The notes: a model not told the origin generated them from the sequence alone. A stretch of DNA of 12,678 nucleotides from an uncultured Peptococcaceae bacterium (GCA_902492275.1 CABUKW010000085.1:1-12678); one strand, 5' to 3'; counted from the stretch's first letter, positions 1 to 7,417 are shown. A program made the numbers and translations.

Positions 1-1
1 C

Positions 2-61
2 TCTCAATCTAATAAAACAATTATCTCCTATTACACTGGAGATGTAAAGAAGCTGGTCTAA
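2..61 (+). CDS. Possible C-terminal tail of an upstream gene (window edge)
   Basis: In frame 2 the first 60 bases are open. They would encode 19 residues ending in YYTGDVKKLV, followed by a TAA at 59-61. The mirror copy lies at 12618-12677 on the minus strand. I do not recognise the peptide and it is too short to assign. If real, both copies would be the 3' ends of two identical genes lying mostly outside the window, for example an insertion-element transposase. It may equally be a chance open frame in a leader region. Confidence 0.15.
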   Translation, partial: SQSNKTIISYYTGDVKKLV

Positions 62-108
62 GGGTTTATAGGTATCCCTTGAACAACCTAAATACATTAT
101 ACAAGGAG
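23..108 (+). promoter_or_regulatory. Putative structured leader with alternative hairpins (left copy)
   Basis: Several short complementary segments compete for pairing. ATCTCC (23-28) pairs with GGAGAT (38-43), but TTACA (31-35) pairs with TGTAA (43-47), and the two hairpins exclude each other. AAGGG (60-64) pairs with CCCTT (76-80), while CCTTG (77-81) can instead pair with CAAGG (102-106), which covers the Shine-Dalgarno. CTCCT (25-29) is also complementary to AGGAG (104-108). This could let the leader hide or expose the ribosome binding site. The stems are short, no folding was computed, and I see no convincing inward sigma-70 promoter inside the repeat. Confidence 0.3.
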
Positions 109-115
109 TCTTCTT

Positions 116-2125
116 ATGGAAGAAATCAAAGAAAAAGGTCTTCACAGCGAGGAACCTGAGATTGTACAGAGTCCCGAGCCTGAAGAAGATTTGGAACATA
201 TCTCCGCCGAAGAAGTCAATGAAATTATGGCCAAGTATGACCGAGAATCGGCCACCCGTATTTTTTCCGGCAATAAGGCGTTACTAATCAAAGGGTTGCT
301 TATCGCGTTTACCATTTTTGCGGTATCCATCAATACTTTTATCCGTCTAAACGCCCAGGTGCATCGTTCTGTGTTTATCGCCTGTATTTTATTTTTGGCC
401 TATCTACTCTATCCAGCCAGAAAAAATGCGCCGAAAAACACCAATAAAGTTCCCTGGTACGATTTGTTGCTGGCGGTGGCCAGTTCTGCCTCGTTCTTAT
501 ATATGGCGCTGAACTACAAACAATTAGTCAGTCAGGCTGGTTCTTACACACAAACGGACGTAGCCATTGCCATTATCGCCATTCTGTTGTTGATGGAAGC
601 CTGCCGCCGTGTGGTAGGTTTGCCTATTTTAATTGTGGTCAGTTGCTTTATCGCCTACGCTTATTTTGGCGCTTATATTCCCGGCTACTTTAGTCACCGT
701 GGATTTACCGTGCAGCGTATTGCGACTCATTTATATTTTACAACAGAGGGCGTTATCGGTACGCCGCTGGCCGTTTGCTCCACCTTCATCTTTTTGTTCA
801 TCTTGTTCGGCGCGTTCCTGGAACGGACCGGCATTGGCCAGTTCTTTATTGACATTGCCAACAGCTTGGCTGGGAAAGCCACCGGCGGTCCGGCTAAAGT
901 TGCCGTTATCGCCAGCGCCTTACAGGGCACCATCACCGGCAGCTCTGTGGCTAACACTGTAAGCTCCGGCAGCTTTACCATTCCCATGATGAAAAAGATG
1001 GGCTATCGGCCCGAATTTGCCGCCGCCGTAGAAGCTGCTGCCTCCACCGGCGGACAGATTATGCCGCCGATTATGGGCGCCGCCGCGTTCCTGATGTCGG
1101 AAATGACAGGCATTCCTTACTCCAACATTATCATTGCCGCTATCATTCCAGCGTTCCTGTATTTCACCGGCATTATGATTATGGTACATTTAGAAGCCAA
1201 ACGGTACGGCTTAAAAGGTTTACCGGCAGAAGAAATTCCTAATTTCTTTAAATTGATGCTGGGTTACTGGTATCTGCTCATTCCATTGGTCGTGCTGGTT
1301 ACCATGATGATGACCGGCTATACGCCAGCCCGCGCTGCCCTGGTAGCCATTGTGTTGGCCATCGTTGTCAGCATGTTCCGCAAGGAAACCCGTATGAATT
1401 TTCACACCTTCCTGGGGGCTCTGGAAGCTGGCGCCCGCAACATCATCGGCGTTGGCGTAGCCTGCGCTGTGGCCGGCATGATTGTTGGTACCGTTACCTT
1501 AACCGGTATCGGTCTGAAGCTGGCCAACGGTTTGCTTTCTTTATCGGGCGGTAACATTTTACTGGCTCTGTTCTTTACCATGATTGCCTCTATCGTATTG
1601 GGGATGGGCGTTCCTACCACTGCCAACTACGTGATTATGGCAACCATCACAGCGCCGATCGTTTTGCAGTTAGGCGTCGATTTATTACCGGCCCACATGT
1701 TTGTATTCTACTTTGGGATCGTGGCCGACATTACGCCGCCTGTAGCACTGGCAGCCTACGCAGGCTCGGCCATAGCCCGCAGTAATCCGTTAAAAACGGG
1801 GGTACAGGCCACCAAGCTGGCCATTGCCGCCTTTATCATTCCCTATATCTTCGCACTGAACCCATCGCTGCTGCTGTTGGGCTCGGAACCGTTGGATATT
1901 ATTCTGGTTACCATCACCGCTTTGATTGGCATGACCGGTGTGGCCGCAGCTACAGAAGGCTATCTGTTCGCCAAAATGAATCCGATCGTGCGCATCATCT
2001 CGCTGGTAGGCGGTTTGATGCTGATTATCCCCGGTCTGCAAACCGATATTAGCGGTCTGGCGCTGGTACTCTGCGCTGCAGCCATTCAGAAGATTACCAG
2101 CAAAAAGCTGGACAAGGCCAACTAA
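116..2125 (+). CDS. TRAP transporter fused permease (DctQ-DctM, 4TM/12TM type)
   Basis: This is an integral inner-membrane permease of a tripartite ATP-independent periplasmic transporter, which imports organic acids or similar solutes using an ion gradient and an extracytoplasmic receptor. The 669 residues begin with about 50 acidic soluble residues. A small-subunit-like membrane region follows (roughly 55-200), then the large DctM region. Signature stretches are GTITGSSVANTVSSGSF (about 270-286), STGGQIMPPIMGAAAF (about 310) and GMGVPTTANYVIM (about 495). Length is normal for the fused family. The start is fixed by AAGGAG seven bases upstream, inside the inverted repeat. Fused permeases of this type normally work with a TAXI-family receptor usually encoded just upstream; none is in the window. 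The substrate cannot be told from sequence. Confidence 0.93.
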   Translation: MEEIKEKGLHSEEPEIVQSPEPEEDLEHISAEEVNEIMAKYDRESATRIFSGNKALLIKGLLIAFTIFAVSINTFIRLNAQVHRSVFIACILFLAYLLYPARKNAPKNTNKVPWYDLLLAVASSASFLYMALNYKQLVSQAGSYTQTDVAIAIIAILLLMEACRRVVGLPILIVVSCFIAYAYFGAYIPGYFSHRGFTVQRIATHLYFTTEGVIGTPLAVCSTFIFLFILFGAFLERTGIGQFFIDIANSLAGKATGGPAKVAVIASALQGTITGSSVANTVSSGSFTIPMMKKMGYRPEFAAAVEAAASTGGQIMPPIMGAAAFLMSEMTGIPYSNIIIAAIIPAFLYFTGIMIMVHLEAKRYGLKGLPAEEIPNFFKLMLGYWYLLIPLVVLVTMMMTGYTPARAALVAIVLAIVVSMFRKETRMNFHTFLGALEAGARNIIGVGVACAVAGMIVGTVTLTGIGLKLANGLLSLSGGNILLALFFTMIASIVLGMGVPTTANYVIMATITAPIVLQLGVDLLPAHMFVFYFGIVADITPPVALAAYAGSAIARSNPLKTGVQATKLAIAAFIIPYIFALNPSLLLLGSEPLDIILVTITALIGMTGVAAATEGYLFAKMNPIVRIISLVGGLMLIIPGLQTDISGLALVLCAAAIQKITSKKLDKAN

Positions 2126-2203
2126 TCTTTGCGTGGCTATGCTATCAGGACTGCAAGCTGAAACCCTGATTCCCAAAATTATGATTTGCATCAGAGCAAA
2201 AAG

Positions 2204-2244
2204 AAACTCTATGTGGTTCCAAACACTTCCACATGGAGTTTTTT
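2204..2244 (+). terminator. Rho-independent terminator after the TRAP permease
   Basis: AAACTCTATGTGG (2204-2216) pairs with CCACATGGAGTTT (2229-2241) with one mismatch, and the second arm runs into a T tract. It lies 79 bases after the permease stop. A weaker dyad ATCAGG/CCTGAT (2144-2170) precedes it. It isolates the permease from the LysR gene. Confidence 0.85.
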
Positions 2245-2358
2245 ATTTTTGCACATACCAAAAATTATGCAGCCTGCTGTTGCCGAAGAAGCCTGTCTAT
2301 ATTAAACTATAAAATAAACAATATCGCTGAAGCATGGAAACGCGAAAGGAGTTTTCAA

Positions 2359-3249
2359 ATGGAACTTAGAGTACTTCGTTACTTTTTGACTGTTGCACGG
2401 GAGGAAAGTATCACCAAGGCGGCAGAGGTTCTGCACATCACCCAGCCCACGTTAAGCCGACAATTATCGCAGCTGGAAGAAACTGTCGGAGTCAAACTAT
2501 TTGAACGGGGACCGCGCAAAATCACACTGACCAATGAGGGCATCCTGCTGCGCAGGCGGGCGGAAGAAATTTTGCAGCTTGTAGACAAAACCCAGACCGA
2601 ACTGCTGGAACAGGAAACCCAGGTGGAAGGCAAAATCGCTGTCGGCTGCGGGGAAATTGCCTCTGTGCAGCTCTTGTCAACACTTTTTAAACAATTTCGG
2701 GAAAAATACCCCCGTGTCAGCTTTGATATTTTCACCGCAACAGCAGATTTGGTAAAAGAACAGATGGACAAGGGCTTGCTTGACATCGGTTTGTTGCTTG
2801 AACCGATCGACATGGAAAAATATGATTTCATCCGTCTGAATCAGAAAGAAAACTGGGTTGTTCTGATGCGGCCCGATGATCCCTTAACCCAAAAGTCCTG
2901 TATGACTGCCAAAGATTTATCGACGCTTCCGTTGATTCTTCCACGCCGCACCAGCGTACAAAGCGAGCTGGCAAGCTGGTTCGGAGACTATTATGAAGGG
3001 CTTCATATCGTTTTTACCAGCAATTTAAGCACCAACGGCGCGATTATGGTAAGCAACGGGCTGGCCTATTCGCTGGTCATCGAGGGGGCCGTTCCCTTTT
3101 GGGATCCGACAAAGCTTGTATATCGGCCGTTATCACCGGCACTGACTGCAACGAGCGTGCTGGCCTGGAAACGCGGACAGCCTTTTGGCGCGGCAGCTGC
3201 AAAATTCCTGGAATACGCAAAATGCTTTTTGAGCATGACTCACCCATAA
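2359..3249 (+). CDS. LysR-family transcriptional regulator
   Basis: A 296-residue protein of standard LysR length. It has an N-terminal winged helix-turn-helix (about residues 3-60, including SITKAAEVLHITQPTLSRQL), a linker helix, then an effector-binding domain with the usual start VEGKIAVGCGE. I chose the ATG at 2359 because AAAGGAG (2345-2351) precedes it by seven bases and the LysR fold begins at once (MELRVLRYF). An in-frame ATG at 2233 would add 42 residues unlike the family and lies in the upstream terminator. LysR proteins usually control neighbouring genes in response to a small ligand. Here the flavodoxin operon, same strand and 155 bases downstream, is the likeliest target. The ligand is unknown. 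Confidence 0.92.
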   Translation: MELRVLRYFLTVAREESITKAAEVLHITQPTLSRQLSQLEETVGVKLFERGPRKITLTNEGILLRRRAEEILQLVDKTQTELLEQETQVEGKIAVGCGEIASVQLLSTLFKQFREKYPRVSFDIFTATADLVKEQMDKGLLDIGLLLEPIDMEKYDFIRLNQKENWVVLMRPDDPLTQKSCMTAKDLSTLPLILPRRTSVQSELASWFGDYYEGLHIVFTSNLSTNGAIMVSNGLAYSLVIEGAVPFWDPTKLVYRPLSPALTATSVLAWKRGQPFGAAAAKFLEYAKCFLSMTHP

Positions 3250-3260
3250 AAACCAAGTAT

Positions 3261-3289
3261 TTGCTATATCTCGTTTTCTGTTTTATGAT
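3261..3289 (+). promoter_or_regulatory. Candidate sigma-70 promoter of the flavodoxin operon
   Basis: TTGCTA (3261-3266) and TATGAT (3284-3289) are separated by exactly 17 bases, a good match to -35/-10 consensus. Initiation would fall at about 3296, inside the left arm of the terminator hairpin that follows. Transcripts from this promoter would keep only the inner hairpin, whereas read-through from the LysR gene would make the full one. Confidence 0.5.
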
Positions 3290-3338
3290 GTAAGTGCAGT
3301 TCAGAAGAAATCCTTCTTCTGACAGCACTTACTTTTTT
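3290..3338 (+). terminator. Rho-independent terminator after LysR; inner palindrome may double as an operator
   Basis: GTAAGTGC (3290-3297) pairs with GCACTTAC (3325-3332), and TCAGAAGAA (3301-3309) pairs perfectly with TTCTTCTGA (3314-3322) around a 4-base loop. TTTTTT (3333-3338) follows. The inner 22-bp perfect palindrome sits just downstream of the candidate promoter and could also be a DNA-binding site, for instance for the neighbouring LysR protein. That second role is inference. Confidence 0.8.
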
Positions 3339-3404
3339 ATTTGAAAACGGAGAATCGCTTGCAAGCAGGAACTTTTCCGTTCCAACAAAAATCGGGAGGT
3401 TTTT

Positions 3405-4055
3405 ATGATGAAAAAAACGCTTATGCTCTTGCTCTCTTTGCTGATGATTTTAAGCCTTACTGCCTGCGGAAGCGCGGAACAGCCTTCTGCAGAACAAAAC
3501 GCTGCGGAAGATGTGGAAACCTCGGCAGCGCAGCCGGAAGCTACAGATGCCCTTGAACAAGCGAACGTCAAAGTTCTGGTGGCATATTTCTCTGCCACCA
3601 ATACCACTGCTACAGTAGCGGAACACCTGGCCGACGGTCTGCAGGCAGATCTCTACAGAATCATTCCAGAGGAGCCTTACACAGATGCCGACCTGGACTA
3701 CAACGACAACAACAGCCGCAGCACACTGGAAATGAACGACCCCGCAGCCCGTCCGGCAATCTCTGGTTCTGTGGAGAACATGGATCAATACGACATTGTT
3801 TTTATCGGTTATCCGATCTGGTGGGGCGACGCGCCCAGAATCGTCAGTACATTTGTAGAAAGCTATGACTTTTCCAGCAAAACCATCGTGCCCTTCTGTA
3901 CCTCCGGCGGCAGCGGCATCAGCGCCAGCGCAGCCAATCTGGAACAGCTGACCAGCGGAGCAGACTGGCTTGACGGTCAGCGCCTGTATGGCAGCGATTC
4001 TCAGGAAACGATTATGGAATGGGTAAACAGCCTTGCCTTAGATCTTGGTGTATAG
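3405..4055 (+). CDS. Flavodoxin-like lipoprotein (extracytoplasmic)
   Basis: A 216-residue protein with a signal peptide and lipobox: a KK start, a hydrophobic stretch, then LTAC with lipidated Cys21. A Glu/Ala-rich linker (about 22-52) leads to a flavodoxin domain of the Flavodoxin_4 type (about 54-216). The FMN-phosphate loop is VLVAYFSATNTTATV (57-71). Further conserved stretches are EEPYTDADLDYNDNNSRS and YPIWWGDAP (about 137-145). It should bind FMN and carry electrons on the outer face of the membrane. GGGAGG lies upstream; ATG at 3405 or 3408 are both possible starts. It is first in an operon with a DUF4405 protein, a MATE exporter and a cytosolic paralogue (6145-6627). Its electron partner is unknown. 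Confidence 0.88.
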   Translation: MMKKTLMLLLSLLMILSLTACGSAEQPSAEQNAAEDVETSAAQPEATDALEQANVKVLVAYFSATNTTATVAEHLADGLQADLYRIIPEEPYTDADLDYNDNNSRSTLEMNDPAARPAISGSVENMDQYDIVFIGYPIWWGDAPRIVSTFVESYDFSSKTIVPFCTSGGSGISASAANLEQLTSGADWLDGQRLYGSDSQETIMEWVNSLALDLGV

Positions 4056-4082
4056 ACAAAGCAGACGAAAGGATGATCGCCC

Positions 4083-4796
4083 ATGAACGCAAACAGAACC
4101 GGGAGGATGACAATCCATTTGCTGATGACAGCGCTGCTGCTGTTTCTGACAGCCTATCCAATCACCGGGCAGGCCCTTCACGAGTGGTTAGGTATCGGGA
4201 TGCTGCTGCTGTTTCTCGTGCATAATCTCTTCCATATCCGGTGGTATGGCAATCTGCGCAAAGGAACCTATTCTTTGCAGCGCTTGCTGCAGACGCTGCT
4301 TCCTTTTTGCCTGTCCCTTTCTCTGCTCTGTCTTGGCTATAGCGGCATCATCCTGTCGCGCCATGTGTTTGCAGCACTTCCCGTTCACGGGCCGCTGGCG
4401 ACAGCAAGAGCTCTGCACATGGCTGCTTCCTGCTGGACAGTGGTCCTGATCGGCATCCATCTGGGCATGCACTGGGGCACTGTCGCAGGTAGGCTCCGCA
4501 AGCTTCTGCAGGATAGAAAATTGCCGGATATTTCTATACGGGCAATACAGCTGGTAGCTATCTGCCTTGCCGGATACGGCTTGCTCTGCTTTATCCAAAA
4601 GGATACGCTTGCTTTTATGTTCCTGCAAAAGCAACTGGTATTTTCTGATTTTGCGCAGAGTGCCTTATCCACGCTGGTTCAATCGCTTGCCATTATGAGC
4701 TTCTGGATTTTTGCGGGCTTCCAGATTGTCAGAGCAGTTGGAAGTCCCACGGGGAGGAATCGCTATGGAAAAACAAACAGAAACCTTCTCCAATAG
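4083..4796 (+). CDS. DUF4405-type membrane protein, cytochrome b561-like
   Basis: A 237-residue hydrophobic protein with about five or six membrane segments. Histidines occur in or next to the helices: His12, His33 (ALHEWLG), His48 and His51 (VHNLFHIRW), His112, His126 and His130 (IGIHLGMHW). This pattern fits the DUF4405 family, related to di-haem cytochrome b561 and formate dehydrogenase gamma-type subunits. Haem binding is inferred from the family. A site AAAGGAT lies nine bases before the ATG. The gene starts 27 bases after the lipoprotein stop, and its last 32 bases overlap the MATE gene. The context suggests it passes electrons across the membrane between the inner flavodoxin and the lipoprotein flavodoxin. 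This is untested. Confidence 0.75.
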   Translation: MNANRTGRMTIHLLMTALLLFLTAYPITGQALHEWLGIGMLLLFLVHNLFHIRWYGNLRKGTYSLQRLLQTLLPFCLSLSLLCLGYSGIILSRHVFAALPVHGPLATARALHMAASCWTVVLIGIHLGMHWGTVAGRLRKLLQDRKLPDISIRAIQLVAICLAGYGLLCFIQKDTLAFMFLQKQLVFSDFAQSALSTLVQSLAIMSFWIFAGFQIVRAVGSPTGRNRYGKTNRNLLQ

Positions 4797-6108
4797 CTAT
4801 CTGCAGGCAATGATACTCCCGCTGTTTCTGGAGCAGCTGCTGGCAATGCTTGTGGGGCTGGCAGACACTCTGGTTGTCAGCTACGCCGGAGAAGCGGCGG
4901 TGTCCGGTGTTTCTCTGGTCAACCAGTTTAATATTATTTTTCTCTATCTGTTTACGGCGCTGGCGTCCGGCGGAGCAGTCGTCATCAGCCAGTACATCGG
5001 CAGAAGGAACACAGCTGCCGCCGGAGAAGCGGCCAGCCAGCTTTTGTTGTTCTCCGCCATATTTTCTGTCCTGATTGCAGCTCTTGTGCTGCTTGGAAAG
5101 GAAGGAATGCTGCAGCTGCTGTTCGGAAAGGTGGACCCTGACGTTATGCAGGCCTGCCTGACCTATCTGCGAATTTCTGCCTACTCCTACCCGGCTCTGG
5201 CAATCTATCAGGCTGGCGCCGCCCTTTTCCGCAGTATGGGAAAAACCACCGTCACCATGTATCTGTCGGTAGTGGCCAATCTCATCAACGTCATGGGAAA
5301 TCTGCTGGGCGTGTTTGTGCTGCAGGCCGGCGTTGCCGGGGTAGCCTGGCCTTCCCTGATTGCCCGAGTCTTTTCCGCCGTTGTCATTACGGTGCTTTGC
5401 TTCCAAACGAAAAACGATGTGCGTTACACCCGCCAAGGGATTTTGCACTGGAATATCCCGCTTATGGGCCGCATTTTAAGGATTGCCATTCCTAATGGGC
5501 TGGAAAACGGCGTTTTCCAACTGGTAAAGGTGGCTTTGACCAGTATGGCAGCGCTTTTCGGCACCTATCAGATTGCTGCAAACGGTGTGGCGCAAAGCAT
5601 CTGGTCTTTGGCAGCCCTGGCCGGTGTCGCTATGGGGCCAGTGTTTATCACGGTCATTGGGCAATGCATGGGAAAGGGCGATACGCAGGCTGCTGAACTT
5701 TATTTCAGAAAATTGACAAAACTCACGCTGGCGCTTTCATCCATCTGGAATCTGCTGATTTTTCTTTGCACGCCGCTGTTTCTGCAGTTTTATGCCCTGG
5801 AGACGCCTACAAAGCGACTTGTCCTTTGGCTGGTTCTGATTCACAACCTTTTCAACGCCATCGCCTATCCTTTTTCCGGCACGCTCAGCAACGGGCTGCG
5901 GGCTGCAGGCGACGTGACCTTCACCATGTATGTTTCGGTGCTGTCCACACTGGCAGTGCGCCTGCTGTTCTCCTGGCTTTTCGGCGTTATCCTGCAGATG
6001 GGCGTCATCGGAATCGCCCTGGCCATGGTCGCTGACTGGACTGTGCGGGCGGTTATCTTCCTTTGGCGGCAAAAATCTGGCAGATGGAAAACCTGTCAGG
6101 TACTCTAA
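4765..6108 (+). CDS. MATE-family efflux transporter
   Basis: A 447-residue, roughly 12-segment exporter of the multidrug and toxin extrusion family, which expels drugs, metabolites or flavins using a sodium or proton gradient. The N-terminal half shows MATE-typical stretches such as MILPLFLEQLLAMLVGLADT and VSGVSLVNQF, and the two halves are similar in build. I chose ATG 4765 because GGGGAGG (4751-4757) precedes it; an in-frame ATG at 4711 would add 18 polar residues and lacks a good site. It overlaps the DUF4405 gene by 32 bases in another frame, so translation is probably coupled. The substrate is unknown. The redox neighbours suggest a redox-active compound or flavin, but that is inference. 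Confidence 0.92.
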   Translation: MEKQTETFSNSYLQAMILPLFLEQLLAMLVGLADTLVVSYAGEAAVSGVSLVNQFNIIFLYLFTALASGGAVVISQYIGRRNTAAAGEAASQLLLFSAIFSVLIAALVLLGKEGMLQLLFGKVDPDVMQACLTYLRISAYSYPALAIYQAGAALFRSMGKTTVTMYLSVVANLINVMGNLLGVFVLQAGVAGVAWPSLIARVFSAVVITVLCFQTKNDVRYTRQGILHWNIPLMGRILRIAIPNGLENGVFQLVKVALTSMAALFGTYQIAANGVAQSIWSLAALAGVAMGPVFITVIGQCMGKGDTQAAELYFRKLTKLTLALSSIWNLLIFLCTPLFLQFYALETPTKRLVLWLVLIHNLFNAIAYPFSGTLSNGLRAAGDVTFTMYVSVLSTLAVRLLFSWLFGVILQMGVIGIALAMVADWTVRAVIFLWRQKSGRWKTCQVL

Positions 6109-6144
6109 GTAAAAAAAATAAAACAACGTTATGGAGGTATTTTT

Positions 6145-6627
6145 ATGCGTAAGAAACTTTTAGTAGCCTATTTTTCAGCCAGCGGCGTAACTGCTGCTGC
6201 TGCCAAGAAGCTGGCGGCGGCAGTTGACGCCGATTTATTGGAAATCAGACCGGAGATTCCCTACACCGATGCTGATTTAGACTGGACCAACAAAAACAGC
6301 CGCAGCTCTCTGGAAATGAACACTCCTGCTTCCCGACCTGCCATTGCTGCGCAGGAAGCCAATATGGAACAGTATGACGCTGTCTTTGTGGGCTTTCCCA
6401 TCTGGTGGTATACTGCGCCGACCATCATCCACACGTTCCTGGAAAGCTATGATTTTTCCGGTAAAACAATTATCCCTTTTGCAACCTCTGGCGGAAGCAA
6501 TCTGGGCAAGACCAAAGACAAGCTCAAAGCAAGCTGCCCAGGCGCAACGGTGGTCGCTGGAAAGCTTTTGAACGGAACGGTGACAGAAGACGGACTGAGA
6601 AAATGGGCTGTAGAATTAAACCTGTAA
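6145..6627 (+). CDS. Cytosolic flavodoxin (Flavodoxin_4 type)
   Basis: A 160-residue flavodoxin with no signal peptide. It starts with strand 1 and the FMN-phosphate loop LLVAYFSASGVTAAAA (5-20). It shares extended motifs with the lipoprotein at 3405: PYTDADLD, NSRSSLEMN, PASRPAI, FPIWW (about 84-88), FLESYDFSGKTIIPFATSGGS. The two are clear paralogues separated by the DUF4405 and MATE genes. GGAGG (6133-6137) lies seven bases before ATG. It is the last gene of the operon, 36 bases after the MATE stop, and is followed by a terminator. It should accept electrons in the cytoplasm; its donor and acceptor are not shown by the sequence. Confidence 0.9.
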   Translation: MRKKLLVAYFSASGVTAAAAKKLAAAVDADLLEIRPEIPYTDADLDWTNKNSRSSLEMNTPASRPAIAAQEANMEQYDAVFVGFPIWWYTAPTIIHTFLESYDFSGKTIIPFATSGGSNLGKTKDKLKASCPGATVVAGKLLNGTVTEDGLRKWAVELNL

Positions 6628-6652
6628 CCCCATAGACTGTATGTACAGCGAG

Positions 6653-6703
6653 AAAGCAGTGCCGGAAGGAATCCACGAGTAGCCGTTCTGGCACTGCTTT
6701 TTT
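6653..6703 (+). terminator. Rho-independent terminator closing the flavodoxin operon
   Basis: AAAGCAGTGCCGGAA (6653-6667) pairs with TTCTGGCACTGCTTT (6686-6700) with one G-T wobble, followed by TTT in continuation of the run (to 6703). Confidence 0.9.
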
Positions 6704-6817
6704 GCCTGTCTGACCCGGTAAAAAGCCTATTTACCATCGCCTGCCTCTCCCCCAGCGTCTTCCAAAACTTCCTGCCAACTTTCTCTTCCAATTATGTCCT
6801 GCTTATTATAAAATAAA

Positions 6818-6830
6818 GATATTGATTATC
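6818..6830. promoter_or_regulatory. Small dyad upstream of the TetR gene
   Basis: GATA-TTGAT-TATC is a 13-bp inverted repeat between an AT-rich promoter-like stretch (TATTATAAAAT, 6804-6814) and the ribosome binding site of the TetR gene. Its position suits an autoregulatory operator, but it is short and could be chance. Confidence 0.25.
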
Positions 6831-6847
6831 GTTGCAGGAGGGATTTT

Positions 6848-7417
6848 GTGAAGCAATCATCGACGACCGCCGCCACCAGAGAAAATCTGGCCCAGGCTTT
6901 TTGGACGCTGTATCAGAAAAAACGGATTGAACAAATCCGCATCCATGAGATCACCGATTTGGCCGGCTACCACCGCGCTACCTTTTACCAATATTTTCAG
7001 GACATCTACGATATACTGGACTATATCGAACAAAAGCTGTTGGACTACGTGCAGGACTACGCCCTGCGCAATTTGAATTCGCCCTCGCTGGAACTCATTG
7101 TACAAAATTTTACCGAGCTATACCGCACCCGCGGCCAAGAACTCAACCTGCTGTTAAGCGAACAGGGCGATCCCCGCTTTGCCGATAAATTAAAAGCCGC
7201 CCTTGCGCCGGTGTGGGCTCAGGCGCTGCATTTGCCCCAACGGGAAGAATCCCAGTATATCATCGAGTTCACCATGTCGGCGCTACTGTCTACCACGGCT
7301 CTCTGGTATAAGCAAAACTGTCAGTTGCCGCCGCAGAAGCTGGTGCAAATCATCCATCCGTTAATTGCGCAGGGCATTCTGCCAGTGGTGCAGGCCATGG
7401 AACTGACAACTCCGTAG
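6848..7417 (+). CDS. TetR/AcrR-family transcriptional regulator
   Basis: A 189-residue regulator. The N-terminal helix-turn-helix spans about residues 12-55, with recognition region IRIHEITDLAGYHRATFYQYF (30-50) typical of TetR proteins. The C-terminal ligand domain is not recognisable. The start is a GTG at 6848, supported by AGGAGG (6836-6841) six bases upstream; no ATG fits. It is a single gene between the flavodoxin operon terminator and the IMP dehydrogenase promoter. It may regulate itself, the flavodoxin/MATE operon behind it or the dehydrogenase ahead of it; TetR genes are often next to exporters they control. The ligand is unknown. Confidence 0.85.
   Translation: MKQSSTTAATRENLAQAFWTLYQKKRIEQIRIHEITDLAGYHRATFYQYFQDIYDILDYIEQKLLDYVQDYALRNLNSPSLELIVQNFTELYRTRGQELNLLLSEQGDPRFADKLKAALAPVWAQALHLPQREESQYIIEFTMSALLSTTALWYKQNCQLPPQKLVQIIHPLIAQGILPVVQAMELTTP

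Larger units (their letters stand above)
1..108 (+). repeat. Left copy of a perfect 108-bp terminal inverted repeat
   Basis: Bases 1-108 are the exact reverse complement of 12571-12678, with no mismatch. Identity stops at base 109 (TC here, AG in the equivalent place of the right copy). The inner edge of the repeat coincides with the end of the Shine-Dalgarno sequence AAGGAG (103-108) of the TRAP permease. The outer edge cannot be seen because the window ends there, so the repeat may continue outward. No recombinase or transposase is encoded in the window. Confidence 0.97.

Noticed and set aside
1..108. Ordinary inward sigma-70 promoter inside the inverted repeat
   Set aside because: TTGAAC (79-84) is only 13 bases from TATACA, and that -10 would overlap the ribosome site. 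No other pair has acceptable spacing.
2233..2358. Upstream extension of the LysR gene from ATG 2233
   Set aside because: It lies in the terminator of the preceding gene, has no ribosome site and encodes residues unlike LysR N-termini. ATG 2359 has AAAGGAG at good spacing.
4729..5448. Long minus-strand open frame opposite the MATE gene (239 codons)
   Set aside because: It is rich in His/Gln/Arg as expected for a shadow of a membrane-protein gene, with no domain and no supported start.
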